Positions 1 to 10,911 of a stretch of DNA of 64,000 nt are shown piece by piece (position 1 is the first letter of the stretch; each line of letters begins with the position of its first letter). This stretch comes from Lineus longissimus (lineage: Eukaryota > Nemertea > Pilidiophora > Heteronemertea > Lineidae): contig NC_088314.1 in NCBI RefSeq assembly GCF_910592395.1, positions 14,200,001-14,264,000 of the forward strand. Direction: 5' to 3'. The translations under genes and the position numbers were made by a program. Under the pieces are notes generated by a model. The model saw only the letters and a list, made by a program, of their open reading frames with translations, did not search any database and had not been told where the DNA came from.

Positions 1-2
1 GG

Positions 3-242
3 CGTTTCCATTGCCTCCATGGACAACTCCGCTATACACCGTTAAAAGCTTGCGGCATCATTTCTGCATGCGCAATGTTGCATAATATTGCCATCGACAG
101 AGGTCTCCCTGATTTTGACGAACAGCCAATCGAGCTACAGCCACAGCCTGACGACGATGATGACGATGTAGAAAATGTTGTTGCCTTTGGTCGACTTAAC
201 GGAGCAGCTGCGAGGAACCAAATAGTCAACCAACACTTCTAA
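3..242 (+). CDS. HARBI1-like transposase, C-terminal fragment
   Basis: The open frame enters from the left window edge and ends at TAA 240-242, giving 79 residues. It starts RFHCLHGQLRYTP, continues with KACGIISACAMLHNIAIDRG, passes through an acidic run of six aspartates and ends NQIVNQHF. The ACAMLHN motif followed by an acidic linker and a short NQxxNQ-F tail is the usual C-terminus of the DDE nuclease of PIF/Harbinger elements. The catalytic aspartates lie upstream and outside the window, so activity cannot be judged. It would cut and join the transposon ends together with the Myb-like protein encoded opposite it. Confidence 0.8.
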   Translation, partial: RFHCLHGQLRYTPLKACGIISACAMLHNIAIDRGLPDFDEQPIELQPQPDDDDDDVENVVAFGRLNGAAARNQIVNQHF

Positions 243-368
243 GGTGAGTAAAAGCGAAGAAAAAAGGAGAGATTATAATGATAAATTTATTTCAAGAGAC
301 CATCAAACAGAACATCCTTTGGGGGCCTAGATGTACATGCACTTCTACAGAGAGGTGTATGCGTAATT

Positions 369-1522
369 TCAAAATGATTGACCATCATTTCTGTGTGAAA
401 ATAAATAAATTTCAGCCGGCTGTTTTTCTAACTTATTCTTTTTTATCTTCAAAACATCAATTTCTAAATTTAATTTATTTTTTTCTAATTTCAGTTTTTC
501 AATCTCCAAGTTAGCCCTTTCCTTCTCAAGGATCAATAGCTCCTTTTGCATGCTCACTAATTCATTCTTATCTTCTTCCTTCTTTCCTTTTTTTTGTTTT
601 TCATTCTCCGATTCGGGCACAGGTGGACATGGATTTGGCAACGCTGAAGGAGGAGCACGTTTTTGCATAATTCGTTGTAATCTGCTTGGGGGACCAACGG
701 CAGCCGAGACTTGCCTGTGCTCTTGTGTACAGGACGTATAATTGAGACGTAGAGTTTGCTCATCATCGGTGATGGTACTGAAATAACAATGACAGTTTTT
801 CACAAAATATGGTTCAAGAAACACCAACCTTGACTTTTCAGCAATGTTAATTTGGAAATATTTGCCAATAATGGCTAAAGAGTTATGAAATTAAATTGAT
901 GTAGCAGTGAACATTTCAAACTGTTAAAATTGTCAGAAATCTGCAGCTCCACCTCTGTTTAAAGTGAATAAAGGGAGCCTACCTTGAACTAGGTTGTGAG
1001 TTGAAGGAAATATTGCTCCGCCGAGGTTCGATGCTGTCATATCCGCCATCAATCCCATAAACCGTCGGATCATCCTCCCCTATCACAGCTGCGATCTTCT
1101 GCGACAGGGTTGATGGTTCATCTGGTCGGGGTCTGCCACCTATAAATATCCAACAAGTGTGTCAGTGATATCATCAGGAACTGCAGCTGTTGATGAATGT
1201 GAAGCAACACTAATGAAATGTCTTAGATTAGAATAAATCCTGTACCTGTCTTTGAAAGCTCCTTCTTGTACGCCCTGTATTCATTTTTCATCCCGGACGC
1301 CATATTTTGCCATTTTTTTTGTAGTTCTTCGACCGTGCGCAATACGTTTGGGTTCCTGCTATTCATGGCGTCTGCGATTTGCACCCAGGCATCATGCTTT
1401 TTCTTGGTAGTTACATTTGGTGAAAACTTCGAGGATATAACGGACATCACCTTTTCGTATTCTTCGATTAATCGCACCTTCTCTGCTTCAGAGAAATTTG
1501 GCTTCCTCTTTTTCTTATCCAT
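369..1522 (-). CDS. Myb/SANT-like DNA-binding protein of Harbinger element (3 exons)
   Basis: Three exons join in frame: 1522-1246, 1139-983 and 777-369, all with GT-AG introns, giving 280 residues and a TGA stop at 369-371. Exon 1 encodes a Myb/SANT-like domain of about 90 residues, with FSEAEKVRLIEEYEK, a W at the AWVQIADAMN helix and a WQNMASGMKNEYRAYKKE third helix. Exon 2 contains the IAAVIGEDDPTVYGIDGG segment often seen after this domain. Exon 3 is charged and contains a long coiled coil of K, E and L repeats. In the family, this protein binds element ends and brings the HARBI1-like nuclease to the nucleus. No lesion is visible, so it may be functional. Start choice: the first ATG, followed directly by a basic KKKRK stretch. 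Confidence 0.85.
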
Positions 1523-1872
1523 GTTTCATGCAATCTGCCAAGCTGCATGAATCAGACAGTGTATGGGACACACTTTCTATAGGCCCTATTTCTTATATCC
1601 TAGGCCTTGTGAAAGTATTACACAATAATGACGCTGTCTTCCTGTCCATGATGAGGTTTGGCACATGTCCAAACCGCAAAAATCGACTTGAAATGCGACA
1701 TTGGCACGTTTGCAGAATGTAAAGCAAGTCACTTAAAGTTATTCGAGGTACTTTGCTTAGCTGATCACTTAGTGGCTTTATGAATGCCAACTTAAGTGAG
1801 GCACTTAAGTTAGCAAGTCACTTAGTGCGTTTTTATACTTAAGTTAAGAAGTTTTATAAATATGGACCCTGG

Positions 1873-2949
1873 TGAATAATATCAAGGGGGCATCTCCGCA
1901 GTAGAAGACCGGGTAACAAAACCCTTTTGCACAAATGGGTTAATAAGTTGCAGATTCAAGTGAAAACTGTGGAATTTCTTAGATATTCACTCATAACTCA
2001 ACAGAAGCTTCCAGTCAATATAAAATTTGCCCCCAAAAAATGCGTGATAAAAAAGTTGATTTTGGGACCTTTCATAAATCGAAAAAATTGACTTATAGGT
2101 AAAATAGCAAATTTCCAAGTGGTAGATATCATGATGCACAACTAAATGCCCTATCAAATGCAGCAAACCGCATCGATTTATCACCAGCCGTTTTCAAGAA
2201 AATTTGATTTTTGTGTGTCCATTTACTTTTTTGAAGGACTGTACGGTTCACCAAAGTCTCTGCATGTAGGTACTCCAGTTATAGAACACACATTGCAATA
2301 GGCATTTAACAGTACAGCGGCCATGATAAGTGATAGTAATTAGCATATTCCTAATCTTTTTAGGTTGGGGAACTCTTGGGGGCCCGCGCGAGAGGGAACA
2401 TTCTTATAGGGATTATCATACATATTCTATTATGCACTTTTGATATTTGTGCAAGGTGTTGAATGTCATACTTTAATCTATAGCATCGACAATAGGGAAG
2501 CCCACTCTTTCAAGGAGGGGGGGGGGGGGTTATTGAAGACCGCTACACCGGAATCTTCAGAATCTTCAGAATTGTCTCTAAAGCGCATTTTATCTAATAC
2601 AAACTGCTTTCTTGGTACTCGATGTTCAATAACTCTACCATTAATTGCCTCGAACGATGATTTGGGAGTTTTCGCAATACCCCGAATCGCCAACGTGAAC
2701 GCCTATTGCATTGTTCGACATTCTTTACAATGACTAGTAATTACCCGGGGAGAGGGCAGGTTGAAATCAGCCTTAATCTCAGGCCAAAATTTTGTTAGCT
2801 CAGGGTTAACTAGTTGTATCTGACATTTTGGTTGTTCCGAGACAAACACAATCGAAGATTCAAAACCCAATGGAAATGCAGTTGTTTTGAGGAGTGTTTT
2901 TGTGTATTACACATCAACCAGTACAGCTACAAGTACGATTTACAGCAGC
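1873..2949. other. Non-coding spacer
   Basis: No gene can be supported. A G-tract lies at 2517-2529. An open frame on the minus strand (2478-2693) contains RGIAKTPKSSFEAINGRV and an acidic DNSEDSEDSG tail; it has no recognisable domain or neighbour context and is not called as a gene. Confidence 0.5.
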
Positions 2950-3286
2950 ACCCTAGTATAGCATGGCCGCCGAATGACGCCCCAGAGTCCGTTGTTGCTA
3001 GAGTTCGCACAAAATCTGATGAAATAAGACGTTCGAATACTTTTCTAGTGATTGAAGTAACTATCAAATAAGAATCATCAACAATTTCGGTATCAAATAT
3101 TAGGCGCAAGAGCTTTTATGACGAAATATTATTTTGACGATCAAATTTTTAAAAGTACAGCGGCGAGCGTAGCTAGGATTTTCAGTATGGCTGACCTTCC
3201 AGACAGGAGCGGGTTCAACAATAATCTGTAAAAACAAACCGGTCATCATTACCTCTACTTTTTTGAACCGCTGGACTCAACGAATG

Positions 3287-4020
3287 AAGGAAAGGGACTA
3301 CGCACTGCGACGGGATGGGACCGCATATGTTCGAGGCGGTTGGTGATGTGACCGCACTGCCCAGAACAAGACTGATAAATAATAGATCTGCACACGCTTT
3401 TCTTTTAATTAACTTCCCATTGTTGGTGGTGGAGTACTGGTTTCAATGCGGTTTGATTCGATTTGGGTAGGGGCTACACACTTCACTAATAGATGTTAAG
3501 CCATTATCCTTGAGACATTAACTGCCATAATATTTTCCCGATATTTCACTCGAACCCGATATCTCACTCGAACGAATGAAGGGAAAGGACTGCGCGATGC
3601 GCACTGCGACGGGCTGGGACGTCACATGTTCGGGGCGGTTGGTGATGTGACCGCATTGCCCCGAACGAGACCCACTGATAGATAATAGAGCTGCACACGC
3701 GTTTACTCTTTTTAAAAAGTAGCATATTGGATATGAGGCCTGGACAACCCTCTCTGGAATCCCAGCCAATGATCGGCCTTCTCAACAACTCTGTTCGCCA
3801 ACCTATGAGTCAGGGGTGGCGACACCGGCTGTTAATGAAATGGTGTTGTTTTCTTGAGTTTCAGTTAATTAAAATTAACTTCCCATTGTTGGTGGTGGAG
3901 TAGTGGTTTCAGTGCGGTTTGATTCGATTTAGGCAGGGGCTACACACCTCACTAATAGATGTTATCCCATTATCCTTTAGACATCAACTGCCATAACCTT
4001 TTCCCGATATCTCACTCGAA
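3287..4020. repeat. Local direct duplication of two unit types
   Basis: A unit starting with GAATGAAGG and containing CTGCGACGGG and GGCGGTTGGTGATGTGACCG occurs at about 3284-3400 and 3572-3705. A second unit, starting CCCATTGTTGGTGGTGGAG and running to the CTCACTCGAAC motif, occurs at about 3416-3560 and 3884-4020. Their order (unit 1, unit 2, unit 1, unit 2) shows one tandem duplication of a composite block. The block is absent at the equivalent place in copy B near 49990, so it was inserted or lost in one copy. No coding potential is seen. Confidence 0.75.
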
Positions 4021-5794
4021 CCTAATATTTACATGGCAGAAATACCTCATCCAGGGCATAAATTCATAAATTTTTTTACAGGTCATGACCGTGATAGATT
4101 TAGGGATTGGGGGTTTGAAGTTTATGGGGACGTTTATGTCTTTATTTCATGTTTCAGGACTCATCGGGTTAATTGGATCCAAAGTCCAGGCCGGTCAACG
4201 CACCAGGCTAAAGTTCATCACAATGTTAGACAGAAACCGTTTTAATTCATGATATCAGAGGAACTTCATTCTGTTTGCACAGATATCAGCCCTGCTACTT
4301 GATAGCCCCCCCCCCCCCCCCCCCGATGCTTGGTCTCTGATGCTTGGTCTCTAGTTAAATTATCTGCGGGGTTAGTCTTGAATTTCTTTAGATTTCATTG
4401 TTGTACCGTGGGTTGGATTATTCATTGATAAAGTTGGCATGTTCAGGCCTATTGCTAGTTACGACCCATCATAAGACTAAGGAATCGAAACCATAGCCAA
4501 CGAGTAGATCATAACCATTGTCAAGCACTAAGAAAGTTGAACCCTACACCCATGCACGATACGAAAGAGAGAAACCACGAAGATGAACATGGGCGGTATT
4601 TCTACTTCTCGTAAAGGGCCGCAATCCACATATGAAATTACGAATTTTGTGATTCACCTGTACATAATGTACACTGTATGTATGGGTTTCTCTCTTTTAG
4701 GTCATCTGAAAAACAAACCTGAAAGTATTAGGTACCAATCTGTTCCGGTCCATTAATTCGTTCTAGTCAATTCAATAAGGCCCGGTGTGGTTCTATTAAC
4801 TTACGGCGAAGTTGATCGAATCCAGGCTATGCAATCCGATGATACAGCGTCAAGCCTCCAAAACCCAAAATCGTGTGTGCATCATTTATCAACTACGGTG
4901 TCCAGGACAGATAATAGAAAGAGCAGACATGCAACCGTTATTTAATTGAATAGGCACATCAGGGTGTGCATGTAACGATGTTTCAGGTAGGTCAGATGCA
5001 AGCTGAAACCTCCGAACAACGCATTCTTTCAATTTCCAACTGTATGTATAGCGCAATACAAGTTTAGTGGTTGAACTGTCTCTTTCAACATATTCTCTCT
5101 CACTTTTTTGTACCAGGATCAGGGCAATTCAAAAGACGGTCGCCAACTACATATTGCATAATTATGTCGATTCACTCACGGTCACGCACCTGTAATAAAG
5201 TTTTAAGCCGTTTCCTCTTAAAATGGCACTTTCTACGTGCTAATAACTTTTCCGAGACTTACACAGGGAGGAATGCTTTCACAGCCAAATAGACCTAGCC
5301 TAGCCTATCAAACCATTAAATTATCGTTGTATGTTGTGCACAATAATTTCATCAGGGTTTAGGGGATATGAGATTAGTGGTTTTTTAAACCAAGAATCAG
5401 CACTTTCACCACGATGGGTTAAATGGAGCTCAAAATCACAAGAGTAGGCCAATTGGACTGAAACTTCATCACTATCTTCATTTTAAACACACCTAATTCA
5501 CAATTTGAAAAGAACTATATTTCAAATGCAAATTACCTCTCAACGTGTATGGTGAGACCACGTAATGATCTCAAACTGAACTATTTCGCGAGCTGATTGG
5601 TCTTATCTAATTAGGTGCGTGACCTCACAAGACATCTTGTGGAGTATGAAAATTAACATTTGCAACAGTTTCTTCATCAGTCTAAAAATTGCTTTGGAGC
5701 GGTGTCATCAGTAGTCTCACCTTTTTAATCAGCTATTGGGAGTTTTGTACGTGCAGTTCAGCTTTAAATACAATAGGAATACCGAATATGTTTT

Positions 5795-6898
5795 CTACAC
5801 AATAAACACTTTTGCGGTCAACTGCTTACCAGCACTTAGTTTCGGCCAGGCAATTATTTCTTCATTTGCACCAACAATGAGCTTATATTTCGAGACAAAA
5901 TGGGCATCTAAAGTCATTAGGAACACTGTGCTGGCTTTCACATCTGACTGTTCCAGGCACGGCAACGCAGTTAACATAAATATTGATATAGCGTGTTTCT
6001 TAGAATAAAACTTGTAATTCTCTTTAGGGTCAGAAAGGGAACTGGTGAGGCTCTTCAACCGATTGACCTCAACGATAACGTTACAAGATCCAAGCAAAGA
6101 CAAACTTGCGGAGTCTCCCAATTTTCGGAAGAAATCATCACGAAAGATAATCGACGTGGATGTATTATACTCGTACGGTTTTTCTAAAATGGTGATGGAG
6201 TGTGTTCTGGCTGATGATTTATAGAGATTACCATTTAAATCACATTTGATATCTTCTAACATGATGTTATCCATCTTAAGTGATTTTATTATGTCGACTT
6301 CAGGCATAAGAGAGTAACGATGTCCATTTAGGCTTTTAACGTACTGAATTTTAAGAACGAACCCTACATTTATTACTTTATACCAATCTAACCACGATAT
6401 AGACAGGACTTTTTCCCTGTTCTTGTGTATCTGAAATTTGCATCGAAAGGTCAACTCCAAGAAAACATTCTCATCACATGAAACCATTTTGAAATATTTG
6501 AAACTCGAATTTTTCGGACCGAGGCTTTTCTTAAGTTCATTATACGGTAAAATCAACTCTCGGCAATTACCATTTCCATTCAAATCTATTTGAAATGCTC
6601 GAAATCTTTTATAGACAGATTTCATTCCACGATGAGTGCTAACACCTATTACATCATTGCCAAATTCGCCAGCAATGTAGGTGAGCTCGTTAAAATGAAA
6701 ATTAGATATCATTCTAAAACCTCCGCTCATACTATCTTGGCTGAAGACGTAGACGTTACGATGAGGGCTCAAGGAGAAATGAAAAAGAGCCACCGTAACT
6801 ATGACCCTTAACTTCGTGTGGTAAAAGACTGATGCCGCCCACGCTGGGAATCGGTCATAGATCCTTACATCACGATACGACCGATAGTTGCCCCTCTG
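5795..6898 (-). CDS. Hypothetical protein, duplicated gene, copy A
   Basis: The open frame runs from just after a TAG (rev. 6901-6899) to a stop at 5795, about 367 codons. No in-frame ATG precedes the MSGGFRM segment, so either a spliced upstream exon supplies the start or translation starts inside. A hydrophobic stretch KLRVIVTVALFHFSL near the amino end could be a signal anchor. The rest is rich in beta-type alternation and contains the asparagine-glycine segment DLNGNGNCREL. I do not recognise the family; a few spaced residues recall luminal domains such as TMEM231, but this is too weak for a name. The frame is kept open in the second copy at 56390-57493, which supports a real gene. Fourteen amino-acid differences between the copies are packed into about 65 residues near the C-terminus. 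Confidence 0.5.
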   Translation of the reverse strand, partial: QRGNYRSYRDVRIYDRFPAWAASVFYHTKLRVIVTVALFHFSLSPHRNVYVFSQDSMSGGFRMISNFHFNELTYIAGEFGNDVIGVSTHRGMKSVYKRFRAFQIDLNGNGNCRELILPYNELKKSLGPKNSSFKYFKMVSCDENVFLELTFRCKFQIHKNREKVLSISWLDWYKVINVGFVLKIQYVKSLNGHRYSLMPEVDIIKSLKMDNIMLEDIKCDLNGNLYKSSARTHSITILEKPYEYNTSTSIIFRDDFFRKLGDSASLSLLGSCNVIVEVNRLKSLTSSLSDPKENYKFYSKKHAISIFMLTALPCLEQSDVKASTVFLMTLDAHFVSKYKLIVGANEEIIAWPKLSAGKQLTAKVFIV

Positions 6899-7102
6899 CT
6901 AGTTCGGTGTTTTGGTTGAAAGTTAAAATTATGACATCTTTGAATGTACGTAATGTTCGAGTTTAAAAGGATATATATGTTTAAATTCTAATGTAAATAC
7001 ATTACATGTAGGAGATGGATGGCTGCCCCTCTCTCTTGATTAGACAATCTTGATAAGTAATGCACGCATCTTGATTATATCAATCAAGTTTTAACGCATA
7101 AT

Positions 7103-8013
7103 TATGGGCCGTGAAAACCGCAAAAAATCTGTACATGTTTTTGTAAGCGGTCGTCGCTCGCGCAAACTTGTCTTGCATGTTTTTGTGAAAGAGGACGTCG
7201 GCGAACGCGGTCGTACATCAAAACAGACGTTGGGTGGCGCTCGCGCAAACTTCCCTCACATGTTTTTGTGAAAGAGGACGTCGGCGAACGCGGTCGTATA
7301 AAAAAACAGACGTTGGGTGGCGCTCGAGACAGGTCATCCTATTTAGCACCCAGTGGCGACCAGTGGCGTCCAACGCGAAATAATAGGGTGTATATGGTTA
7401 AAAATGTTTTCAAGCTCCAAAAACACTTTCAATAAACAAGATTTAGAAGTTTGGTGGAGTTTGCAAACCTAGTTTTTGAATAATCATCACCAGAAAACGA
7501 TCTTAGTATGCCAACCTGATGCCAGATCCCGATTCCGCTTTTTCTATAAACCCAAGGAACGGCAGCTAAAACAAACATGGCGTCCAGTACTTTTGCTGGA
7601 CGCATACTAAGATCGTTTTCTGGTGATAATTATTCAAAAAACTAGGTTTGCAAACTCCACCAAACTTCTAAATCTTGTTTATTGAAAGTGTTTTAGGAGC
7701 TTGAAAACATTTTTAACCATATACACCCTATTATTTCGCGTTGGACGCCACTGGTCGCCACTGGACGCTAAATAGGATGACCCGTCTCGAGCGCCACCCA
7801 ACGTCTGTTTTTTTATACGACCGCGTTCGCCGACGTCCTCTTTCACAAAAACATGTGAGGGAAGTTTGCGCGCGAGCGCCACCCAACGTCTGTTTTGATA
7901 TACGACCGCGTTCGCCGACGTCCTCTTTCACAAAAACATGCAAGACAAGTTTGCGCGAGCGACGACCGCTTACAAAAACATGTACAGATTTTTTGCGGTT
8001 TTCACGGCCCATA
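7103..8013. mobile_element. Foldback (long inverted-repeat) transposon, 911 bp, 6-bp TSD
   Basis: Two nearly perfect inverted arms, 7103-7511 and about 7603-8013, flank a loop of roughly 90 bases. The ends are TATGGGCCGTGAAAACC and its complement. The element is flanked by CATAAT at 7097-7102 and 8014-8019. Copy B of the duplication (57690-57705) has the uninterrupted site with a single CATAAT, so both ends and the 6-bp target duplication are read directly. Each arm contains two sub-repeats built on GAGGACGTCGGCGAACGCGG followed by ACAGACGTTGGGTGGCGCTC. Apparent open frames here are by-products of the palindrome. The loop carries a small CGTCCAG/CTGGACG hairpin. No transposase is encoded, so it is non-autonomous. 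Confidence 0.92.
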
Positions 8014-8095
8014 CATAATGCCTGTTTGGGATACCCTGTATAACAGAGATGTTGCTCCGCATCTCATCCCGACGACCGTGGCAATTCAGCGGAAT

Positions 8096-8890
8096 CTACG
8101 AAAACTGCAGAATCTGAGGAAACAAGGCGGAAACATCCTTACAGTGAAAATGCGCGATCCCCTGGAAGAACTTGCCAACCTCTTTGGATACAGTAGACTT
8201 CTGACCACCAAACTCACGGGCCGGAGTAGAGCTGTGTGTAGGTTTAAGAAGATGGGATGCAGTGATTGAATGCACCGATTTCTCTAACGGATCCTCCCCG
8301 CGTTCATCTGGTACTTCTCGCTGGAGGTGTGGTTGTGATGGCACGTCAACTGATGGCTTGCTCGTGACTTTCACTGGTAACTTCACGTGATCTTCCGGAT
8401 CCTCTGACCACAACCTCGCCTCCAGTCTAGCGCGGTCGGCCTCATCCTCGGCTTCAGCAATTGCCATCTTATGTTGCGCCTCCTTCACTGCTAGCTCGGC
8501 CGCATACCTTTTCTTCTCCTGCCCTACTTTTAGTGATGCAACTTCAGCCTTGATCCTTGCGGATTGGGATTTTAACGAACGTTGAGACTGGTTACTTTCC
8601 TGGTTCGACTCACTTGGGGCATCATCCTTTTCGACCTCGTTTCCACCACCAACCGCTGGCCACCTCTCATAAGGCCTGTCCATCTCTGGGTTCACCGATG
8701 GTGCCTCGTCCTCGCGTACACGGAGTTGGGCATCAACCTCATCTTCGGTGTCATGTATCCTTTCTTTCATGTTCTTCCAAGTCTGGACTAACTTCCTCAT
8801 CTTGTCGACGTTCGTGTAGGAGTTCACCAGCCGATCAATGACCCCTCGTAACTCAACAAAGCTATCCTTCATCCTGTCGACCATCTTCAT
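8096..8890 (-). CDS. Gag-like coiled-coil ORF (possible BEL/Pao relic), copy A
   Basis: The frame encodes 264 residues starting MKMVDRMKDSF. A central stretch, about residues 105-165, is rich in A, K, E and R and begins SQSARIKAEVASLKVG, then EAQHKMAIAEAEDEADRARLEARL. It is a strong coiled coil of the type at the start of BEL/Pao gag proteins (SRSSRS-type linker followed by alanine-rich helix). No protease, zinc knuckle or polymerase follows, and no LTRs are seen, so this is either an isolated gag remnant or an unrelated coiled-coil gene. Upstream on the same strand another acidic open stretch (about 9090-8895) ends in TAG just before this ATG, so the 5' structure is unresolved. Copy B differs by one residue (W to G). 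Confidence 0.45.
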   Translation of the reverse strand: MKMVDRMKDSFVELRGVIDRLVNSYTNVDKMRKLVQTWKNMKERIHDTEDEVDAQLRVREDEAPSVNPEMDRPYERWPAVGGGNEVEKDDAPSESNQESNQSQRSLKSQSARIKAEVASLKVGQEKKRYAAELAVKEAQHKMAIAEAEDEADRARLEARLWSEDPEDHVKLPVKVTSKPSVDVPSQPHLQREVPDERGEDPLEKSVHSITASHLLKPTHSSTPAREFGGQKSTVSKEVGKFFQGIAHFHCKDVSALFPQILQFS

Positions 8891-9354
8891 CTAACAGGTA
8901 CGGCTCCCCCGTGTCCTCAGCAGTACATTGATTTTGCTCTTGTTCCTCTCAACCACCTCAACCAAGGCAAGAGACTCCTCCTCTAGCGAGGCCTCAACAT
9001 TGTCTTGGTTCTCCGCTGGGCTTAGAACCTCCTCTTTCTCATCAACGATAGCCTCCTCTTCCAGACTCTGGACCCATGGGCCTGATCCGGACGTGGCTGT
9101 GGCTGCAGCTGCGGCTCACGTCGAGGTTAGGTCACAAAATTCTTCAAATGCGGTTGCGGTCGCCTGGTGCGCGTTGAAGGTCAGCCATGACGCTTAAACT
9201 TTTCCTCAACAATAATTCACAAACTTGACAAACAAACAAACTTGACGAAACAACAAATGAATAAACCTACGACGACGAGTATATAATAAACGACTTCACC
9301 CGATTCTCTCGGTCAATCTTGCTCCTACAGTATAATAGTATCCGGTCGGAGAGA

Positions 9355-9480
9355 CATTGGGTGATATGAATAAAAACTAGTAAATGCTTTTACTTCTATT
9401 TTGTACAGAAATGCCTAGTGTAAATGTGCGTGAAGTTTTAAGTAAAAGCATTTCCTAGTCTTTATTCATACCACCCCATG
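9355..9480. mobile_element. Short MITE, copy in duplication A
   Basis: Inverted ends of about 41 bases (9355-9395 and 9440-9480) share GATATGAATAAAAACTAGT-like sequence with TTTTACTT at the inner side. The total length is about 126 bp, with no coding capacity. Related copies lie at 42421-42536 (diverged, not part of the duplication) and 59039-59164. Confidence 0.75.
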
Positions 9481-10869
9481 TTTTGACGATCAAGGTGAAA
9501 TAGAGGTAAGCTAGGCTTACGCACCGAAAATGGAAGTGTGGATCGATCTCGCTGCTTGTAGTCACCACCAGAGGGCACCGCTCGTCCAGGACCGTTGACT
9601 GGAATGTCATCGACGTCTCTACTTTGTTCCTGACGGGCTCGTCCACGGCGGGGCAGCACTGTTTGTCTTCACTCGGGTCACTCTGGATTATACGCCCAGA
9701 GGGCAAGATTATAATGATGATCTCGATCGGTATATGGTTGGCTCTAAGCCAATATAATAAGCCGCTGCTTCACACAAATAATCCTACGATTGCTGCATAA
9801 ACTTCACGCACATGACATAATTTGATAATACAACTTGCTGCCTCAGCTTCTCACACATACGATGCATTGATGCATGAGGTATATTTTGGTTTAAGCCGAT
9901 ATATCGTGATCTTTCGAGTAGCTCTGGGTATATATAATTTTCCACAGCGGGAGACGTCATAAACTCAAGCAGCACCGTGCTTATCTGTAGGGTTGACTAT
10001 AAGCGCGAGGCTCGTAGCATTTACGGTTCTCATTTACAAAGCGGTACACCCCAGGGGTGCCATCTATAACCAGTTGATCGTGTGACAATAAAACAGCGTT
10101 CGTCCCGCGAACATCTATCGATATACTATATGGCACTAGCCGATTGCTAAAATTACTTCTTAGCTCTCACGATCACTATTTTTCCGGTAATACCTCCCAG
10201 ACTACACCATGCACCGTAACCGCTTCTTTTACACGAAAGTGCCCACAGTAACCTTCCATGGAGCAAATTCAACTATTCTACATGCATGCACAATATATTT
10301 CTCAACACACAGCAACCGCTCCCTTCAACTAGATCAACTCTTCTTGTATTTTCTTCTTTTTCGGTAAACCATAGGCCTAACGTAGCCTAAGTAATATGAA
10401 ATTGAAATGTAAACGATAACCAGTGACTGTATACATCTAGGACGAAGGGACACTAAACATCAGTGCCCGGAACCTGAACATAAAAAAAACTACTCACATA
10501 CAGGCCTAGTGGACGGAATAATTAACTACCGCGGTCCTTCCAGAAGGCTGCCGTGCCGCGAGGCATTGCAACGAACCAAATAAAAAACCCAACTCAAACC
10601 ACCGAAACTTTCACAATACGGCACACGGTAAAACTTCGTCGAACACAAACACAACACAACCGGCTAGCATAACAGCACCCGACGTACTCCCCCGAACATG
10701 GCTGACTCCCTCCTTCCGCCGGGCCTTGCTCCCTGAACCTTAAAAAACAAACTAAAATTCCCGGCCGCATACCCGACAGGCTTCGCGTCCATCCGGGAAA
10801 ATATGGCGGCGTGGCATCCGTCGAAACAAGAAGATTAATATAGAGGTTGTATAATTTGATTGAACATTT
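9481..10869. other. Non-coding stretch within duplication A
   Basis: Several short open frames occur in both duplicate copies but none has a recognisable domain. Around 10690-10810 the sequence is GC-rich with AATATGGCGGCG on the plus strand, which resembles a YY1-like ATGGCGGC promoter motif; this is a weak hint of a transcription start only. Confidence 0.35.
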
Positions 10870-10911
10870 CAAATATTTATTGTATTTTTTTAAATATACA
10901 ATAAATATTTG
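10870..10911. repeat. Perfect 16-bp AT-rich hairpin
   Basis: CAAATATTTATTGTAT at 10870-10885 is followed after 10 bases by its exact complement at 10896-10911. The same hairpin is kept in copy B near 60553-60595. Confidence 0.8.

Larger units (their letters stand above)
1..1872. mobile_element. Harbinger DNA transposon, right part
   Basis: The segment holds the two genes typical of animal Harbinger elements, tail to tail: a HARBI1-like nuclease on the plus strand and a Myb/SANT-like DNA-binding partner on the minus strand, 126 bases apart. The outer right end is probably near 1872, where an AT-rich stretch with repeated CACTTAAGT-like motifs (about 1725-1850) runs into TATAAATATGGACCCTGG. 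This terminal style is common in Harbinger elements. The left terminus lies before the window, so the inverted repeats and the 3-bp target duplication cannot be confirmed. Confidence 0.72.

Noticed and set aside
2478-2693. 71-codon minus-strand frame with acidic tail
   Set aside because: No recognised family, simple-sequence start (poly-G/poly-P) and no partner exon.
5795-6898. TMEM231 identity for the duplicated hypothetical gene
   Set aside because: Only scattered residues (FN-L, VST, a D-N-G segment) fit the order and the C-terminal membrane segment of that family is missing; too weak for a name.
7679-8043. Several overlapping open frames on both strands with arginine-rich products
   Set aside because: They lie in the arms of the foldback element and mirror each other; the reading frames are by-products of the palindrome and its GC-rich sub-repeats.
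9455-9706. 83-codon frame (minus strand), also present at 59139-59390
   Set aside because: It runs through one arm of the MITE at 9440-9480, has no recognised domain, and conservation in copy B is expected from the recent homogenisation.
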